Source: Gemmatimonadota bacterium
GTDB taxonomy: Bacteria; Gemmatimonadota; Gemmatimonadetes; Longimicrobiales; Gaopeijiaceae
Direction of reading: 5' to 3'
Assembly (NCBI GenBank): GCA_040882465.1
Contig: JBBEBG010000029.1
Location: forward strand, 1 to 64,000
Length of the DNA stretch: 64,000 nt
The translations under genes were made by a program, and so were the position numbers. This document shows, piece by piece, positions 10,205-21,829 of this stretch. Numbering within the stretch: the first letter of the stretch is position 1; every line of letters starts with the position of its first letter. Under the pieces are notes generated by a model. It saw nothing but the letters and a program-made list of their open reading frames with translations. It ran no database searches and had not been told where the DNA came from.

Positions 10205-10224
10205 CCCGCTCCCCGGGGAGCGGG
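10205..10224. repeat. 20-bp perfect GC palindrome in the atp/moxR divergent region
   Basis: CCCGCTCCCC joined directly to GGGGAGCGGG makes a perfect 20-bp inverted repeat. It lies 45 bp upstream of the MoxR start. Further GC-only inverted segments occupy 10080-10200 (for example CCGCGG and CCCGC/GCGGG pairs). The divergent gap 10000-10268 holds the atp promoter on one side and these structures on the other; I found no clear promoter for the plus-strand genes. Confidence 0.6.
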
Positions 10225-10268
10225 TAGCCCCGCTTGTTCCGGGACGGCCCCCCGCGAGGCTGGCCCGG

Positions 10269-11312
<1,044 letters not shown>

Positions 11313-11399
11313 GCCTCGATGGACCTGGGACACGATGGACGTAGACCGAGGTAGTCCCCCCGGAGGGGACGATCCTCTTCCTCCGGCCGGCGCACACCT

Positions 11400-12653
11400 G
11401 TGACCGGAGTCCTCCTCCTCGGGACCGGTCTCCTCCTCGCATTTTCCGCGCTTCTCTCCGCGATGGAGTCGGCCGTCTTTGGAGTCGGCGCATCGCGACT
11501 CCGCACCCTCATCGCGGAGGGGTTCACCGGAGCGGACGGACTGGATCGCGTACGGGCGCGCGCACGACAGGTGCGCGCCACCGTCTTCGTCGTCAACACC
11601 CTGACGAACCTCATTGCCGCCGGCCTCTTGGTGGGATTGGCGGTGATGCGCCGGGGCGCTCCGGGGATGATCTGGGCGATCCCGGGTGCGGCCGTCGGCG
11701 TCCTGCTCGTCTCGGAGGGAGTGCCCCGTCTTGTGGCCTCCTTTCAGCCGATTCGGCTCGCCCTTCTCACCGCGCCGGCCCTCCTTTTCCTGGAGCGTGC
11801 CCTTCGACCCCTGCTCGCCCCGTTCGTCCTTCTCGATGGACTCTTCAAGCGGAGAACCGCGGAAGAGGTCGGGACTCCGGAGGCACGCGAGCTGCGGGAG
11901 CTCACCGAGCTCGGCCGAAAAGAAGGCGTGCTCGAGGAAGAAGAACACCTACTCGTCGAACGCGCGTTCAGGATGGACGAGCTGACCGCCTGGGACATCA
12001 TGACACCGCGGGTGGACATCTTTTCCTGGCGCGACGCCCTCACGATCGAGGAGATCGTGCCGAAGCTGAAGACCGTCCCCTACTCCCGAGTCCCCGTTTT
12101 CGGCGCAAGCATCGACGACATCACGGGCATCCTTTACGTGCGCGAGGCCTACGAGGCTTATGCAGGCGGCCGCGGAGGGCTGAAGCTTTCGGAGCTCTCC
12201 CGCGAGCCCTTCTTCGTCCCGGGTTCTCTCTCCCTCCCGCGGCTCCTCCGTGACTTCCAGCTTCGCAGGATCCACATGGGAATCGTCGCCGACGAGTTTG
12301 GTGGAACGGACGGACTGGTGACATTGGAAGACGTGATCGAGGAGCTCGTGGGAGAGATCGAGGATGAGAGGGACGTGGCGGAGGAGTCCATTCACCGGAT
12401 CTCGAAGAACGAGTTGGAGGCCGCGGGCACCGTGGAGCTGCGGGAGGTGAATTACGCCTTCAACGTGTCCCTGCCACAGCTCGAGTATCGCTCACTCAAC
12501 GGCTTCATCCTCGAGGAGATGGGGCGGGTGCCGGAGGCGGGGGAGCGGATCGAGCTTCCAGGTCTCGAAATCGAGATTCTCGACGCCACGGACACCCAGG
12601 TGATGCGGGCCCGCATCCGAAAGCTGCACACGACGCCGGCGGACGAAGTCTGA
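11400..12653 (+). CDS. CorC/HlyC-like membrane protein (CNNM + CBS pair + CorC domain)
   Basis: A 417-residue protein. The N-terminal CNNM membrane domain (about residues 1-140) has three or four helices and the family's small-residue motif around SAMESAVFGV. Two CBS repeats follow (about 185-320; TAWDIMTPRVD and MGIVADEFGGTDGLVTLEDVIEELVGEIEDE), then the C-terminal CorC/HlyC domain (about 340-410). Families of this type are linked to Mg2+/Co2+ efflux; the name haemolysin is historical. The start is GTG at 11400 with a weak ribosome site. A 6-bp stem-loop GTCCCC/GGGGAC (11354-11370) lies just upstream. It ends 1 bp before the next gene. Confidence 0.9.
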   Translation: MTGVLLLGTGLLLAFSALLSAMESAVFGVGASRLRTLIAEGFTGADGLDRVRARARQVRATVFVVNTLTNLIAAGLLVGLAVMRRGAPGMIWAIPGAAVGVLLVSEGVPRLVASFQPIRLALLTAPALLFLERALRPLLAPFVLLDGLFKRRTAEEVGTPEARELRELTELGRKEGVLEEEEHLLVERAFRMDELTAWDIMTPRVDIFSWRDALTIEEIVPKLKTVPYSRVPVFGASIDDITGILYVREAYEAYAGGRGGLKLSELSREPFFVPGSLSLPRLLRDFQLRRIHMGIVADEFGGTDGLVTLEDVIEELVGEIEDERDVAEESIHRISKNELEAAGTVELREVNYAFNVSLPQLEYRSLNGFILEEMGRVPEAGERIELPGLEIEILDATDTQVMRARIRKLHTTPADEV

Positions 12654-12654
12654 G

Positions 12655-13206
12655 ATGGCGCTGCTCCTTCCCTTCCGAGGGAAGTCCCCCCAGGTCGCGG
12701 AGGATGCCTTTCTCGCTCCGAATGCGGTTCTGATCGGCGATGTCCGGGTCGAATCTCGCGCGAGCATCTGGTTCGGGGCGGTCCTGCGCGGGGATGATCC
12801 CACGAACCCGATCGTCGTCGGGACCGATGCGAACGTGCAGGACGGCGCGATCGTACACGTCGGGATCTGGGGGCCCACGATCGTGGGTCCCCGGGTCACG
12901 GTGGGACACGGTGCCGTGTTCGAATGCTGCGAAATCGGCGAAGGAACTCTCGTGGGGATGAACGCAGTCATCCTCCAGGAGGCGGTGATCGGCCGCGAGT
13001 GCCTCATCGCGGCGGGGAGCGTCGTCCTCGAGAAGGCGGTGGTCCCGGACCGGAGCCTGGTCGCGGGAATCCCCGCCAAGATCCGCAAGTCGCTCGACGG
13101 CTCGTCGGCCGGGTGGGTCGCACGAAGCTGGCGTCATTATGTCGAGCTGTCGCGGAGTTACCTCGAGCAGGGGCTCGACGGGCCGCCCACCGAGGACCGA
13201 GAGTGA
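12655..13206 (+). CDS. Gamma-carbonic-anhydrase-like hexapeptide protein
   Basis: A 183-residue left-handed beta-helix protein of the gamma-CA/PaaY/YrdA group. Hexapeptide turns run from about residue 15 to 125. Two zinc-ligand histidines are seen at H68 (AIVHV) and H85 (TVGHG). At the third site, five residues after H85, the family normally has the His of HGC; here it reads ECC (E90-C91-C92). The metal site is therefore altered, and carbonic anhydrase activity is uncertain. It lies 1 bp after the CorC-like gene, so it is probably cotranscribed. The fold is firm and the activity is open. Confidence 0.88.
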   Translation: MALLLPFRGKSPQVAEDAFLAPNAVLIGDVRVESRASIWFGAVLRGDDPTNPIVVGTDANVQDGAIVHVGIWGPTIVGPRVTVGHGAVFECCEIGEGTLVGMNAVILQEAVIGRECLIAAGSVVLEKAVVPDRSLVAGIPAKIRKSLDGSSAGWVARSWRHYVELSRSYLEQGLDGPPTEDRE

Positions 13207-13248
13207 CGGGGCGGGAACCACGCGCGAACGGAATGCGACGGGTTTTCA

Positions 13249-13269
13249 CACGAGCGGGTGCCCGTCGTG
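13249..13269. terminator. Bulged hairpin between convergent genes
   Basis: CACGA-g-CGGG pairs with CCCG-TCGTG around a tiny loop, in the 73-bp gap between the gamma-CA gene (plus) and the prepilin peptidase gene (minus). No T-run follows on either strand, so its role as a bidirectional terminator is a guess from position. Confidence 0.3.
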
Positions 13270-13279
13270 ACGTAAGGCG

Positions 13280-14050
13280 CTAACCGCCGAACGCCCACTC
13301 GGTATACCAGTCCACCAGTGCCTCGCCCCACCCGTAGGTCACCGCGGCCCCGACGGCGAGAAAAACTCCGAAGGGGACGAGTCTCTTGGTCTTCACGGAG
13401 ATCGGCCCGAAGATCAGGGTGCCGAGGAGGGACCCGAGGAAGAGGGTGAGGAAAACGCCCTGGAGCCCGAGGAAGGCGCCGATCATCGCCATCATCTTGA
13501 TGTCTCCTCCCCCCATCGCCTCCTTCTTGAAGACCTTCTCTCCTGCCCACGCGACGAACCAGAGGAGCGCGAATCCCGCCGCGGCACCGGTCAGCGCCGG
13601 CAGGATTCCCATTGTGGGCACGAGGGGGGCCAGCGCCAGCCCGATGACGAGACCGCCCAAGCTGAATTGGTCCGGGATGATGTAGAAGCGGGCGTCGCTC
13701 ACGGCGATTCCCAGCAGGATCGTGAGGAAAATCGCGCCCCGGACGGCCTCCGGCTCGAGCCCGTGAAGGAGGACCATCCCACCCCAAATCGCTCCCGTCG
13801 CGAGCTCGACCGCGGGATACTGGATCGAGATCCCTTTCCCGCAGTCGCGGCAGCGTCCGCCGAGGAAGAGCCAGCTCAGCACGGGGAAGTTGTCGAACCA
13901 CCGGATCGCCTTCCCACACCCCGGGCACCGAGAGCTGGGCCGGACGACAGATTCGTTCTCCGGCCATCGAAGGGTGCAAACGTTCAGGAAGGAACCCAGG
14001 GCCAGCCCGAAAAGCGTGGCGGCGAGAGCGGCGAAGTGAGTGTCGCTCAT
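13280..14050 (-). CDS. pilD: Prepilin peptidase / N-methyltransferase (A24 family)
   Basis: A 256-residue inner-membrane aspartic protease that cuts class III signal peptides and methylates the new N terminus. The N-terminal domain has the GSFLNV motif and a zinc-binding pair CPGC...CRDC (about residues 42-72). The two catalytic aspartates are seen in SDARFYIIPD (about 118-127) and in the GxGDxK motif GGGDIKM. Six or more membrane helices are visible. Its substrates are probably the eight prepilin-like proteins encoded at 55.4-61.2 kb. It overlaps the upstream trmH-like gene by 4 bp. Confidence 0.95.
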   Translation of the reverse strand: MSDTHFAALAATLFGLALGSFLNVCTLRWPENESVVRPSSRCPGCGKAIRWFDNFPVLSWLFLGGRCRDCGKGISIQYPAVELATGAIWGGMVLLHGLEPEAVRGAIFLTILLGIAVSDARFYIIPDQFSLGGLVIGLALAPLVPTMGILPALTGAAAGFALLWFVAWAGEKVFKKEAMGGGDIKMMAMIGAFLGLQGVFLTLFLGSLLGTLIFGPISVKTKRLVPFGVFLAVGAAVTYGWGEALVDWYTEWAFGG

Positions 14051-14964
14051 GCGCCCTTCCCGCCCGACGAGGGCGCGGATTCACGTCCCGGCCCGAGCGC
14101 CCAGAGGAGGATCGCCCCCGCGATGGAGACGTTCAGGGAATCCACGCTGGCCGCCAGGGGAATCGCGATTTGCGCGGCCGCCCGCGCCCTGGCCGCGGCA
14201 CGCGGACCCTGCCCCTCGTTTCCGAGGAGGAGCGCCCACCCGAGACCCCCTTCGCCCCGGCCCATGGAGCCCGACGCCGACAGACCGGAGATCCGCGGCC
14301 CCGCTCTCGAAGCGAGCCAGGAACGGATGTCCTCGCCCCCACGTTCGGCGACGAGGAGGGGAAGTCCCGCCGACTCACGCCAGGCGTCGGCCTCCTCCCA
14401 CGGGAACGCCAGGACCGGGAGGGCGAAGCAGAGTCCCGCGGAGGCCCGCACCGCTTTGGCGCTCCAGGGGTCGGCGGTCCCGTCCAGGGCGAGAACGCGC
14501 GTGATTCCCAGGGCGGCGGCCGTGCGGATCAGCGTCCCGACGTTTCCCGGATCCTGGACTCCGTCGAGCAGGAGGCACCGCTCGGCGCCGGCGGACTTCG
14601 GATCGGGGAGGGTCGCTCGCGGCTCGGCGGCGATCCCGAGAATCCCCTGCGGCGAGTCCGTCTGCGCGAGCTCCGCGAAGGCGGTCGCCGGTACTTCGAC
14701 GACCTCGGCGCCGGCGCGCGCAAGATTCTCCGTCAGGACGTCCAGGTCGTGTGAGCTCTCCCGCCCCCCCCGCACCAGAAAGGACGGGACCACGCCGTGC
14801 GCCAACGCCGCTTCGAGGACCCTCGGACCCTCGAGGAGGACGACCCCCTCGGCCTCGCGCCCCCGCCGCGAGGCGATCCTTCGAAGGAGCCGTTCCCGAC
14901 TCCGGCTCAGCTCCACCGCGAGTGCCTCCGGGGAGGCGATTCCCGTATCTTCCCGGGCGTCCAA
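14047..14964 (-). CDS. TrmH/SpoU-family RNA 2'-O-methyltransferase
   Basis: A 305-residue SPOUT-class enzyme. The N-terminal substrate-binding domain (about 20-110) is followed by the knotted SAM-binding domain, with motif 1 [19 protein letters not shown], motif 2 [10 protein letters not shown] and motif 3 [20 protein letters not shown], all typical of TrmH/SpoU. The target RNA (23S rRNA or tRNA) cannot be read. It is transcribed divergently from thiD (30 bp gap) and overlaps pilD by 4 bp, so the pair is probably one operon. Confidence 0.92.
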   Translation of the reverse strand: MDAREDTGIASPEALAVELSRSRERLLRRIASRRGREAEGVVLLEGPRVLEAALAHGVVPSFLVRGGRESSHDLDVLTENLARAGAEVVEVPATAFAELAQTDSPQGILGIAAEPRATLPDPKSAGAERCLLLDGVQDPGNVGTLIRTAAALGITRVLALDGTADPWSAKAVRASAGLCFALPVLAFPWEEADAWRESAGLPLLVAERGGEDIRSWLASRAGPRISGLSASGSMGRGEGGLGWALLLGNEGQGPRAAARARAAAQIAIPLAASVDSLNVSIAGAILLWALGPGRESAPSSGGKGA

Positions 14965-14994
14965 ACCTTTCCACTCTTCGAGCCCACGCCACTC

Positions 14995-15834
14995 ATGACT
15001 TCATCGAAGCGGCGGATCGCGCTGACGATCGCGGGGAGCGACAGCGGCGGCGGTGCCGGAATCCAGGCGGACATCAAGACCTTCCAGGCGTTCGGAGTGT
15101 TCGGGACGACCGCGGTGACCGCGATCACGGCGCAAAATACCACCGGCGTCTTCGCGGTGCATCCGGTCCCGCTCGACATCGTGCGGGCCCAGATCGCGCG
15201 GGTGGCGGAGGACCTCCCACCTTCGGCCACAAAGACCGGGATGCTCGCCACAGCCCCCCTCGTGGCATCGGTCGCGGAAGCCATCGAAGCGCACGGGCTC
15301 ACGCCCTACGTGCTCGATCCCGTCATGGCATCCACCTCGGGAGATTCACTTCTCGACCCGGACGCGGTGGAGGCGGTGACCCTTCGCCTCCTCCCCCTCG
15401 CGACCCTGGTGACCCCGAATCTGGACGAAGCCCGCATCCTGACAGGGCTTCCGGTCGAGGACGCGGAGGGAGCGCGCGCGGCCGCGCGTGCCCTCGTGGA
15501 GTTGGGCGCCCGGGCCGCGCTGATCAAAGGAGGGCACGGCGAAGGGGACGAAGTCTTGGACCTCCTCTGGGACGGAGAACGCGAAAGGGAATGGAGGCAC
15601 CCGCGCATCCGAACGCGCAGCACGCATGGGACGGGATGCACCCTCTCCGCCGGGATTGCGGCCGGACTCGCGCTAGGCGATCCGCTGGAGCTCGCCGTGG
15701 ACCGCGCGCTCGCCTTCGTGGCGGCGGCGATCCGCGAAGCGCCCGGGCTCGGTTCGGGACACGGACCGCTCAATCACTTCGTCGAAGTTCCCCCGGGAGC
15801 CCGCTGGGTTGACGGCACCATGAGCGATCCTTGA
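14995..15834 (+). CDS. thiD: Hydroxymethylpyrimidine (phosphate) kinase
   Basis: A 279-residue ribokinase-fold enzyme of thiamine synthesis that phosphorylates HMP and HMP-P. Signatures: [20 protein letters not shown] at the N terminus, [11 protein letters not shown] in the middle, [10 protein letters not shown], and the anion-hole/catalytic motif [19 protein letters not shown] start at the ATG at 14995, where the family begins; the open frame to 14797 only runs antisense to the trmH gene. No thiE or other thiamine gene is adjacent. It could be co-transcribed with the next gene (49 bp gap). Confidence 0.93.
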   Translation: MTSSKRRIALTIAGSDSGGGAGIQADIKTFQAFGVFGTTAVTAITAQNTTGVFAVHPVPLDIVRAQIARVAEDLPPSATKTGMLATAPLVASVAEAIEAHGLTPYVLDPVMASTSGDSLLDPDAVEAVTLRLLPLATLVTPNLDEARILTGLPVEDAEGARAAARALVELGARAALIKGGHGEGDEVLDLLWDGEREREWRHPRIRTRSTHGTGCTLSAGIAAGLALGDPLELAVDRALAFVAAAIREAPGLGSGHGPLNHFVEVPPGARWVDGTMSDP

Positions 15835-15883
15835 CCCCGCAAATGCCCGCATCCACCTTCTTTTTCCCTTTCACCGCGAGCCC

Positions 15884-18670
15884 ATGGCCCCCCGTCCCCG
15901 CACACCCTCCGGCCGGTCCCGAACAGCCCCACTACTCCTTGGGATAGCCCTGGCCTGCGCACCCGCGAGCCTGATCGCACAAGGCGTCCCCGCGGAGGGA
16001 GGAGCGGCGGCGCCCACTCAACATGCCGGGGCGGGCTACGATCACACCTTCGCGCCGGGAGCGCGGGCAGCTCGACTGACGGGCTCGATTTCGGTGGACG
16101 GGATCCTGGACGAGCCGGTCTGGGACACCGTTCCTCCCATCACCGACCTTCGCCAGACGGTCCCCGTCGAAGGGGCGCCCGTGAGCGAGCGCACCGAGGT
16201 GCGGGTCGCCTACGACGACGATGCTCTCTACGTGGCGGCCCGGCTCGACGATCGGAGTCCCGTGGTCACGCGCCTCGCTCGCCGCGACGCCGGCCTCGGG
16301 GACTCCGACTCCTTCGCCATCCTCTTCGACAGCTACCACGACCACGAGACCGCTCACCGGTTTTGGACCAATCCGTCGGGGGTGAAGGGGGACGCCATCG
16401 TCACAGGGAACAGCACGGGGGGCGGAGACTCCTCCTGGGATCCGGTCTGGGAGCTCGCGACCGGGATCGGCGCGCACGGATGGACCCTGGAGATGCGCAT
16501 TCCCTTCAGCCAGCTCCGCTTCTCGCGACAGGAAGTGCAGCGCTGGGGGATCCAGGTCGAACGCCGCATCAACCGAAATCAGGAGGACGCGACCTTCCCC
16601 TTCACTCCGACGCTCGAGCGGGGTGGCGTCTCCCGGTTCGCACATCTCGAGGGGCTCGAAGGAATCGAGCCGGGAAGGCGCCTCGAGCTCCTTCCTTACG
16701 TCGTGGCGCGCGGAGAATGCCTGCAACTCGAGACCCCGGCCGGGGTCGGCCTCGCCAACCCCTACCGGAGCGGATCGGACCACTTCGGCGACGCGGGATT
16801 GGACCTGAAGTACAGGCTCACTTCGAACATGACGCTCGACGCCACGGTGAATCCCGACTTCGGACAGGTCGAGCTCGATCCCAGCGTCATCAATCTCACG
16901 GCCTTCGAGACACAGTTCAGCGAACGGCGTCCTTTTTTCGTGGAAGGGGCCGACATCTTCGTTTTCGGCGAAGGAGGACCGACGGGGTCGGTGGGCCGTG
17001 GGCCGGAAATCGTTTACTCACGCCGGATCGGGGCGGCGCCCCGCGGATCGGTCCCCTCCGAGGCCGTGTTCTCCGACCTGCCCAACTGGACGACGATTCT
17101 GGGAGCGGCGAAGGTCACCGGACGCCTCGAAGGCGGCTGGTCGCTCGGCGTGCTCGAGGCGGTGACGGCGCGGGAGAGCGCACCCTGGGTCGGCGAGGGC
17201 GGAACGGAGGAGAAACTCGTGGTGGAGCCGGCCGCGAACTATTTCGTCGCGAGAGCCCGCCGGCAGATCAGCGGAGGACAGACGCGCTTCGGCGCGATCG
17301 CCTCGGCAGTGAATCGAAGCCCCGAGGGGACCCCGCTCGCGGGCCAGCTCCATGCCGCAGCCTACTCCGCCGGGCTCGACTTCGCGCACGAATCTCAGGA
17401 CCGCGCCTGGCTCTTCAGCGGCCTCGTCTCGGCGAGCACCGTGCGCGGGGACTCACTCGCGATCGCCAGGACTGAACGCGCGTCTCGCCGCTACTTCCAG
17501 CGCCCCGACGCGCAGCATATCGATCTCGACACATCGGCGCGCTCGATGTCGGGTTTTTACGCGATGGGCTTCGTCGGGAAGCAGGCCGGAAACTTCACGA
17601 TGCGAAACGCGGTGGCCGTGATCGGTCCCGGCTACGAGGTGAACGACCTCGGATTCCACACGAACGCCGACCGCATCCTCCTGGATACGCACTACCAGTG
17701 GACGGACCGGGAACCCGGCCGCTACTTCCGTACGTGGAACGTTTCCGGAAGCCCGGACGCGGTTTGGAACCTGGCCGGGAACCGCACTTTCGCGAACTTC
17801 AACACCCAACTCTCCGTCGAATTGCTGAATTACTGGCGGGGCTCCGTCCGGCTCCAGTGGGACCCGTGGACGGACGACGACCGTCTCACCCGCGGTGGAC
17901 CGATGGCGCGCTCGCCGCGCCGCTCCGACGCGCGCTTCACGGTGAATTCGGACGGACGCCGCGCGGCGGTGTTCGGCGCAAACGGGGGGTAGAACAACGA
18001 CGTGGCCGGGGCGCGGGGGCGAAGCGCTTCCGCGAACCTCAGCGTCCGCTTCGCCGAGACACTCCAGTTCCGGGTGGCCCCATCCTACTCGAAGTCCTTC
18101 TCGACCGCGCAGTACGTCACGCGGATCTCGGACCCGCTCGCGACCGCGACATGCGGTGCCCGCTACGTCTTCGCGGAGCTGAACCGCACGACCGTTTCCC
18201 TCGAAACCACGCTCAACGTCACGTTGTCGCCGGCCTTTTCCCTCCAGCTCTACCTGGAGCCCTTCATCTCGACGGGGGACTACGGGGCGGTGAAGGAGTT
18301 CGTGGCGCCAGGCGCGTACGATTTCTCCGTCTACGGGGAAGATGCGGGAACGATCTCTCAGGACGTCGAGGGGCGGTACCTGGTCGACCCGGACGGGGAG
18401 GGGCCGGCGGAGGGATTCAGCGTGTCCAACCGCGACTTCAGCTTCCGCAGTCTCTTGGGGAACGCCGTGCTTCGATGGGAGTGGCGCCCCGGCTCCACCG
18501 TCTTTCTGGTCTGGCAACAGGAGCGCGTGAACTCGGTCACCGGAGGCGGCGTTTCGGACGATGCAGGCTGGGTCGGAAGCTTCGACTTGGGGCGAGATGC
18601 GGGTGACATGTTCTCCGCCGCCCCGAACAACATCTTCATGATCAAGGTGAGTTACTGGCTGAACCCCTGA
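15884..18670 (+). pseudogene. DUF5916-type outer-membrane protein interrupted by an in-frame amber codon
   Basis: One continuous reading frame of 929 codons is broken only at codon 703, a TAG at 17990-17992. The first part (702 residues) has a signal peptide, a CBM9-like beta-sandwich domain (about residues 60-230, starting ISVDGILDEPVWD) and the start of a DUF5916 beta-barrel domain. The same frame resumes at once after the stop (NNDVAGA...) and runs to 18670 with a barrel-like ending ([12 protein letters not shown]), where outer-membrane proteins usually end in an aromatic or hydrophobic residue. From my memory of homologues, Trp is common at this point, so TGG-to-TAG is a simple explanation. 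Such proteins are thought to lie in the outer membrane; function is unknown. The gene may be dead, may rely on suppression, or may hold a sequencing error. The 3' end overlaps the convergent PNP gene by 19 bp. Confidence 0.8.
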
Positions 18671-19548
18671 CGCGGTCGCCCGTCACCCCCGAAGTCGAGG
18701 TCGGGTGCGCCGAGCTCCTTCTCGGGCAGTCCCCGCACGATCCGGCGCACCAGCTCGAAGAGCGGCCCCGCGGACCGCGCCCCGACCGCCAGCACCTCCT
18801 CGTGTGAGAGGGGTCTCGCGGTGAGTCCCGCCGCCGGATTCATCACGACCGAAATCGCCAGGACCGCGAGACCGAGCGCCCGCGCCACGATGGCTTCCGG
18901 GACGGTGGACATCCCTACCACGTCGGCGCCGAGGAGTCGGAGCATCCGGATCTCGGCGGGCGTCTCGAAGTTGGGCCCGAGCACCCCGCCATACGTGCCG
19001 CGAGCCAGCGCGATACCGAGGTCCGCGGCAGCCCGCTCCGCGAGAAGACCGAGCTGGGGATCGTAAGGGGCGCTCATGTCCGGGAAGCGCTCCTCGCCGG
19101 ACGCGACGGGTCCGGCGAGTGGAGCCCGCCCCTGAAGATCAATATGGTCCTCGACGAGAACGAAGGAGCCCGGGATCAGATCGGGGCGGATTCCGCCCGA
19201 AGCGTTGGTGAGAAGCACACGAGGGATTCCGAGGGCTGCCGCCACGCGGATCGGCGCGCCGACCACCGCGCGGGAGTGTCCCTCGTAGAAGTGGTACCGG
19301 CCGCGTTGAAACAGGACGAGCCGTCCCTCCAGGCGCCCCGCGAGGTAACGCCCGGGGTGTCCCATGACTCCCGCCGGGGGAAACCCGGGGAGCGCTTCGA
19401 ACGGAAGCTCCACCGGATCCTCGACCGCGGCCGCCGGAAGGGCGAGCCCCGATCCGAGAACGACGAGGAGCTCCGGTGCCTCTCTCAGCCGGGTGGCGAG
19501 CAGCTCGGCGGCCTTCGCCGGATCGGGGAGGGGTGGGAACGGGGACAC
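18652..19548 (-). CDS. Purine nucleoside phosphorylase
   Basis: A 298-residue enzyme of the trimeric PNP type, which splits purine nucleosides with phosphate. It has VVLGSGL near the N terminus, the GRYHFYEGH segment (phosphate/nucleoside site), [11 protein letters not shown]...[10 protein letters not shown], and the purine-pocket segment [14 protein letters not shown] with the [13 protein letters not shown] motif. I start at the GTG at 19546-19548, because GGAGGTG lies five bases upstream; the frame is open to 19707 but has no other good site. It is convergent with the DUF5916 gene and divergent from dnaK. Confidence 0.9.
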   Translation of the reverse strand: MSPFPPLPDPAKAAELLATRLREAPELLVVLGSGLALPAAAVEDPVELPFEALPGFPPAGVMGHPGRYLAGRLEGRLVLFQRGRYHFYEGHSRAVVGAPIRVAAALGIPRVLLTNASGGIRPDLIPGSFVLVEDHIDLQGRAPLAGPVASGEERFPDMSAPYDPQLGLLAERAAADLGIALARGTYGGVLGPNFETPAEIRMLRLLGADVVGMSTVPEAIVARALGLAVLAISVVMNPAAGLTARPLSHEEVLAVGARSAGPLFELVRRIVRGLPEKELGAPDLDFGGDGRPRQGFSQ

Positions 19549-19792
19549 CTTTTCACCTCCGCGAGCTGGGGCCGGGGCCACGTGCAAGAGACCAACGGAG
19601 CGGTCCCCGAGTCGCGGCGGCGCAGCCGGGATCATCGCTTCCCCGGCAGATTCCTGCCACTCCGGCGGACCGTGGAGCCCAAACCCGCCGATATGGCGGA
19701 AGATCACCGCTTTCGGGCGGCACGGAGGTTGCGACTACCGGATGTCCAGGGCAGTCCACGCTGATTTCCGAAAAAAAGGGGAACCACTCATC

Positions 19793-21721
19793 ATGGGGAA
19801 GGTCATCGGAATCGATCTGGGAACCACCAACTCCGTCGTCGCGGTGATGGAGGGGGGCGAGCCGGTCGTGATCCCGAACGCGGAAGGCGGGCGAACGACG
19901 CCTTCGGTCGTCGGCTTCACCAAGGATCAGGAGCGGCTCGTCGGACAGGTGGCTCGCCGACAGGCGATCACCAATCCCAACAACACGATCTTCTCCATCA
20001 AGCGGTTCATGGGGCGGAAGTTCTCCGAGGTCGAAGGCGAGCGAAGGCTCGTCCCTTACGAGGTTGTGCGGGGCTCCGACGACCGCGTGCAGGTCCGCGT
20101 TCCGAACGTGGACAAACCTTTCGATCCTCCCGAGATCTCGGCGATCATCCTCCAGAAGATGAAGCAGACGGCCGAGGACTACCTGGGCCAGAAGGTGGAC
20201 CAGGCGGTGATCACCGTGCCCGCCTACTTCAACGACTCCCAACGCCAAGCGACGAAAGACGCCGGGAAGATCGCGGGACTCGAGGTCCTCCGGATCATCA
20301 ACGAGCCGACCGCGGCGGCCCTCGCCTACGGTCTCGACAAGAAGAAGGACGAAAAAATCGCGGTCTTCGACCTGGGTGGCGGGACGTACGACATCTCGGT
20401 CCTCGAGCTGGGCGACGGCGTCTTCGAAGTGAAGGCGACGAACGGGGACACCCACCTCGGCGGTGACGACTTCGACCAGCGAATCATCGACTGGCTGGTC
20501 GAGGAGTTCCGCCGCGACCAGGGGATCGACCTCGCGAAGGACGCCATGGCCCTCCAGCGCCTGAAAGAGGCGGCGGAAAAGGCCAAGATGGAGCTCTCCT
20601 CCACGATGCAGACGGACATCAACCTCCCCTTCATCACGGCGACCCAGGAAGGTCCGAAGCACCTGAATATGACGCTCTCGCGGGCGCGCTTCGAGCAGCT
20701 CGTAGAGGACCTCATCCAGCGAACGATCCCCCCGATGAAGGCCGCGCTCGAGGATGCGGGGCTCGACCCCTCCGCCATTGACGAGGTGATCCTCGTCGGG
20801 GGTTCGACCCGGATCCCGAAGATCCAGGAGATCGTGAAGGGCTTCTTCGGAAAGGAGCCGCACCGCGGCGTGAATCCGGATGAGGTCGTGGCCGTGGGAG
20901 CCGCGATCCAGGGCGGCGTCCTCTCCGGCGACGTGAAGGACGTCCTCCTCCTCGACGTGATCCCGCTTTCGCTGGGGATCGAAACGCTCGGCGGGGTCAT
21001 GACGCCCCTCATCGAGCGGAACACGACGATCCCCACCAAAAAGACCGAGGTCTTCTCGACTGCGGAGGACAACCAGACGACCGTCGAGATCCATGTGCTC
21101 CAGGGCGAACGAAAGATGGCCATGGACAACAAGACCATCGGGAAATTCCAGCTCACCGGGCTTCCGCCGGCGCCTCGCGGGATCCCCCAGGTCGAGGTCA
21201 CCTTCGACATCGACGCGAACGGGATCCTGAACGTGTCGGCGAAGGACCGCGCGACCGGGAAGGAGCAAAAGATTCGGATCGAAGCCTCTTCGGGGCTCTC
21301 CGACTCCGAGATCGACCGGATGGTGAAGGACGCCGAGGCGAATGCTTCGGAAGACGAGGAGCGACGTAAGAAGGTCGAGGCGCGCAATACCCTCGATTCA
21401 CTCGTCTATCAGGTGGAGAAGGACTCCCAGGAGTGGGGCGACAAGGTCGCCGCCGCCGAGAAGAGTCGCCTCGAGACGGCGGTCGAGGCCGCCAAGACCG
21501 CGCTCAAGTCGGACGATGCCGAAGCCATGAACAGCGCCCGAGACGCGCTGATGCAGGCCTTCAGTGCGGCCGGGCAGCAGGTCTATCAAGCCCAGGCGGA
21601 GCAGGCGAAGTCCTCCTCGGAGGGAACGGGGCCTCAGGCCGGGGAAGAGCCGACGGGCGCGGACGCCGGGGAAGACGTGGTCGAGGCCGACTTCGAGATC
21701 GTGGAGGACGAAAAGAACTGA
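19793..21721 (+). CDS. dnaK: Chaperone DnaK (Hsp70)
   Basis: A 642-residue Hsp70. The ATPase domain begins [19 protein letters not shown] and has the second phosphate-binding loop ([18 protein letters not shown]) and the adenosine motif ([11 protein letters not shown]). The substrate-binding domain begins at about residue 390 and ends with a helical lid and the acidic tail [15 protein letters not shown]. The start is ATG at 19793; upstream frame to 19364 is antisense to PNP. A weak ribosome site (AAGGGGAA) lies 14 nt upstream. No grpE or dnaJ is adjacent and I see no CIRCE element in the 244-bp gap to PNP. Confidence 0.97.
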   Translation: MGKVIGIDLGTTNSVVAVMEGGEPVVIPNAEGGRTTPSVVGFTKDQERLVGQVARRQAITNPNNTIFSIKRFMGRKFSEVEGERRLVPYEVVRGSDDRVQVRVPNVDKPFDPPEISAIILQKMKQTAEDYLGQKVDQAVITVPAYFNDSQRQATKDAGKIAGLEVLRIINEPTAAALAYGLDKKKDEKIAVFDLGGGTYDISVLELGDGVFEVKATNGDTHLGGDDFDQRIIDWLVEEFRRDQGIDLAKDAMALQRLKEAAEKAKMELSSTMQTDINLPFITATQEGPKHLNMTLSRARFEQLVEDLIQRTIPPMKAALEDAGLDPSAIDEVILVGGSTRIPKIQEIVKGFFGKEPHRGVNPDEVVAVGAAIQGGVLSGDVKDVLLLDVIPLSLGIETLGGVMTPLIERNTTIPTKKTEVFSTAEDNQTTVEIHVLQGERKMAMDNKTIGKFQLTGLPPAPRGIPQVEVTFDIDANGILNVSAKDRATGKEQKIRIEASSGLSDSEIDRMVKDAEANASEDEERRKKVEARNTLDSLVYQVEKDSQEWGDKVAAAEKSRLETAVEAAKTALKSDDAEAMNSARDALMQAFSAAGQQVYQAQAEQAKSSSEGTGPQAGEEPTGADAGEDVVEADFEIVEDEKN

Positions 21722-21731
21722 CACGGCGGGT

Positions 21732-21767
21732 GGACGGGGGGTGGGGGGGACCCCGCCCCCCCCGTCC
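21732..21767 (+). terminator. GC hairpin after dnaK
   Basis: GGACGGGGGG (21732-21741) pairs with CCCCCCGTCC (21758-21767), and the intervening G-run and C-run can extend the stem. No T-run follows. It fills most of the 108-bp gap between dnaK and htrA and may slow or end transcription. Confidence 0.45.
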
Positions 21768-21829
21768 GTGTAAGAAGGTGCAGGGTTCGAAGAAACGCAC
21801 GACGGGACCAACGGGAAGGAACCGCACTC

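Noticed and set aside
17990-17992. TAG as a pyrrolysine or programmed recoding codon
   Set aside because: No pyl genes are seen here and the protein class is not known to use recoding; a point mutation is simpler.
19549-19792. CIRCE heat-shock operator before dnaK
   Set aside because: No TTAGCACTC/GAGTGCTAA inverted repeat is present in the gap.
19553-21268. 571-codon open frame opposite dnaK
   Set aside because: Antisense shadow of dnaK; His/Asp/Arg-rich sequence without domains.
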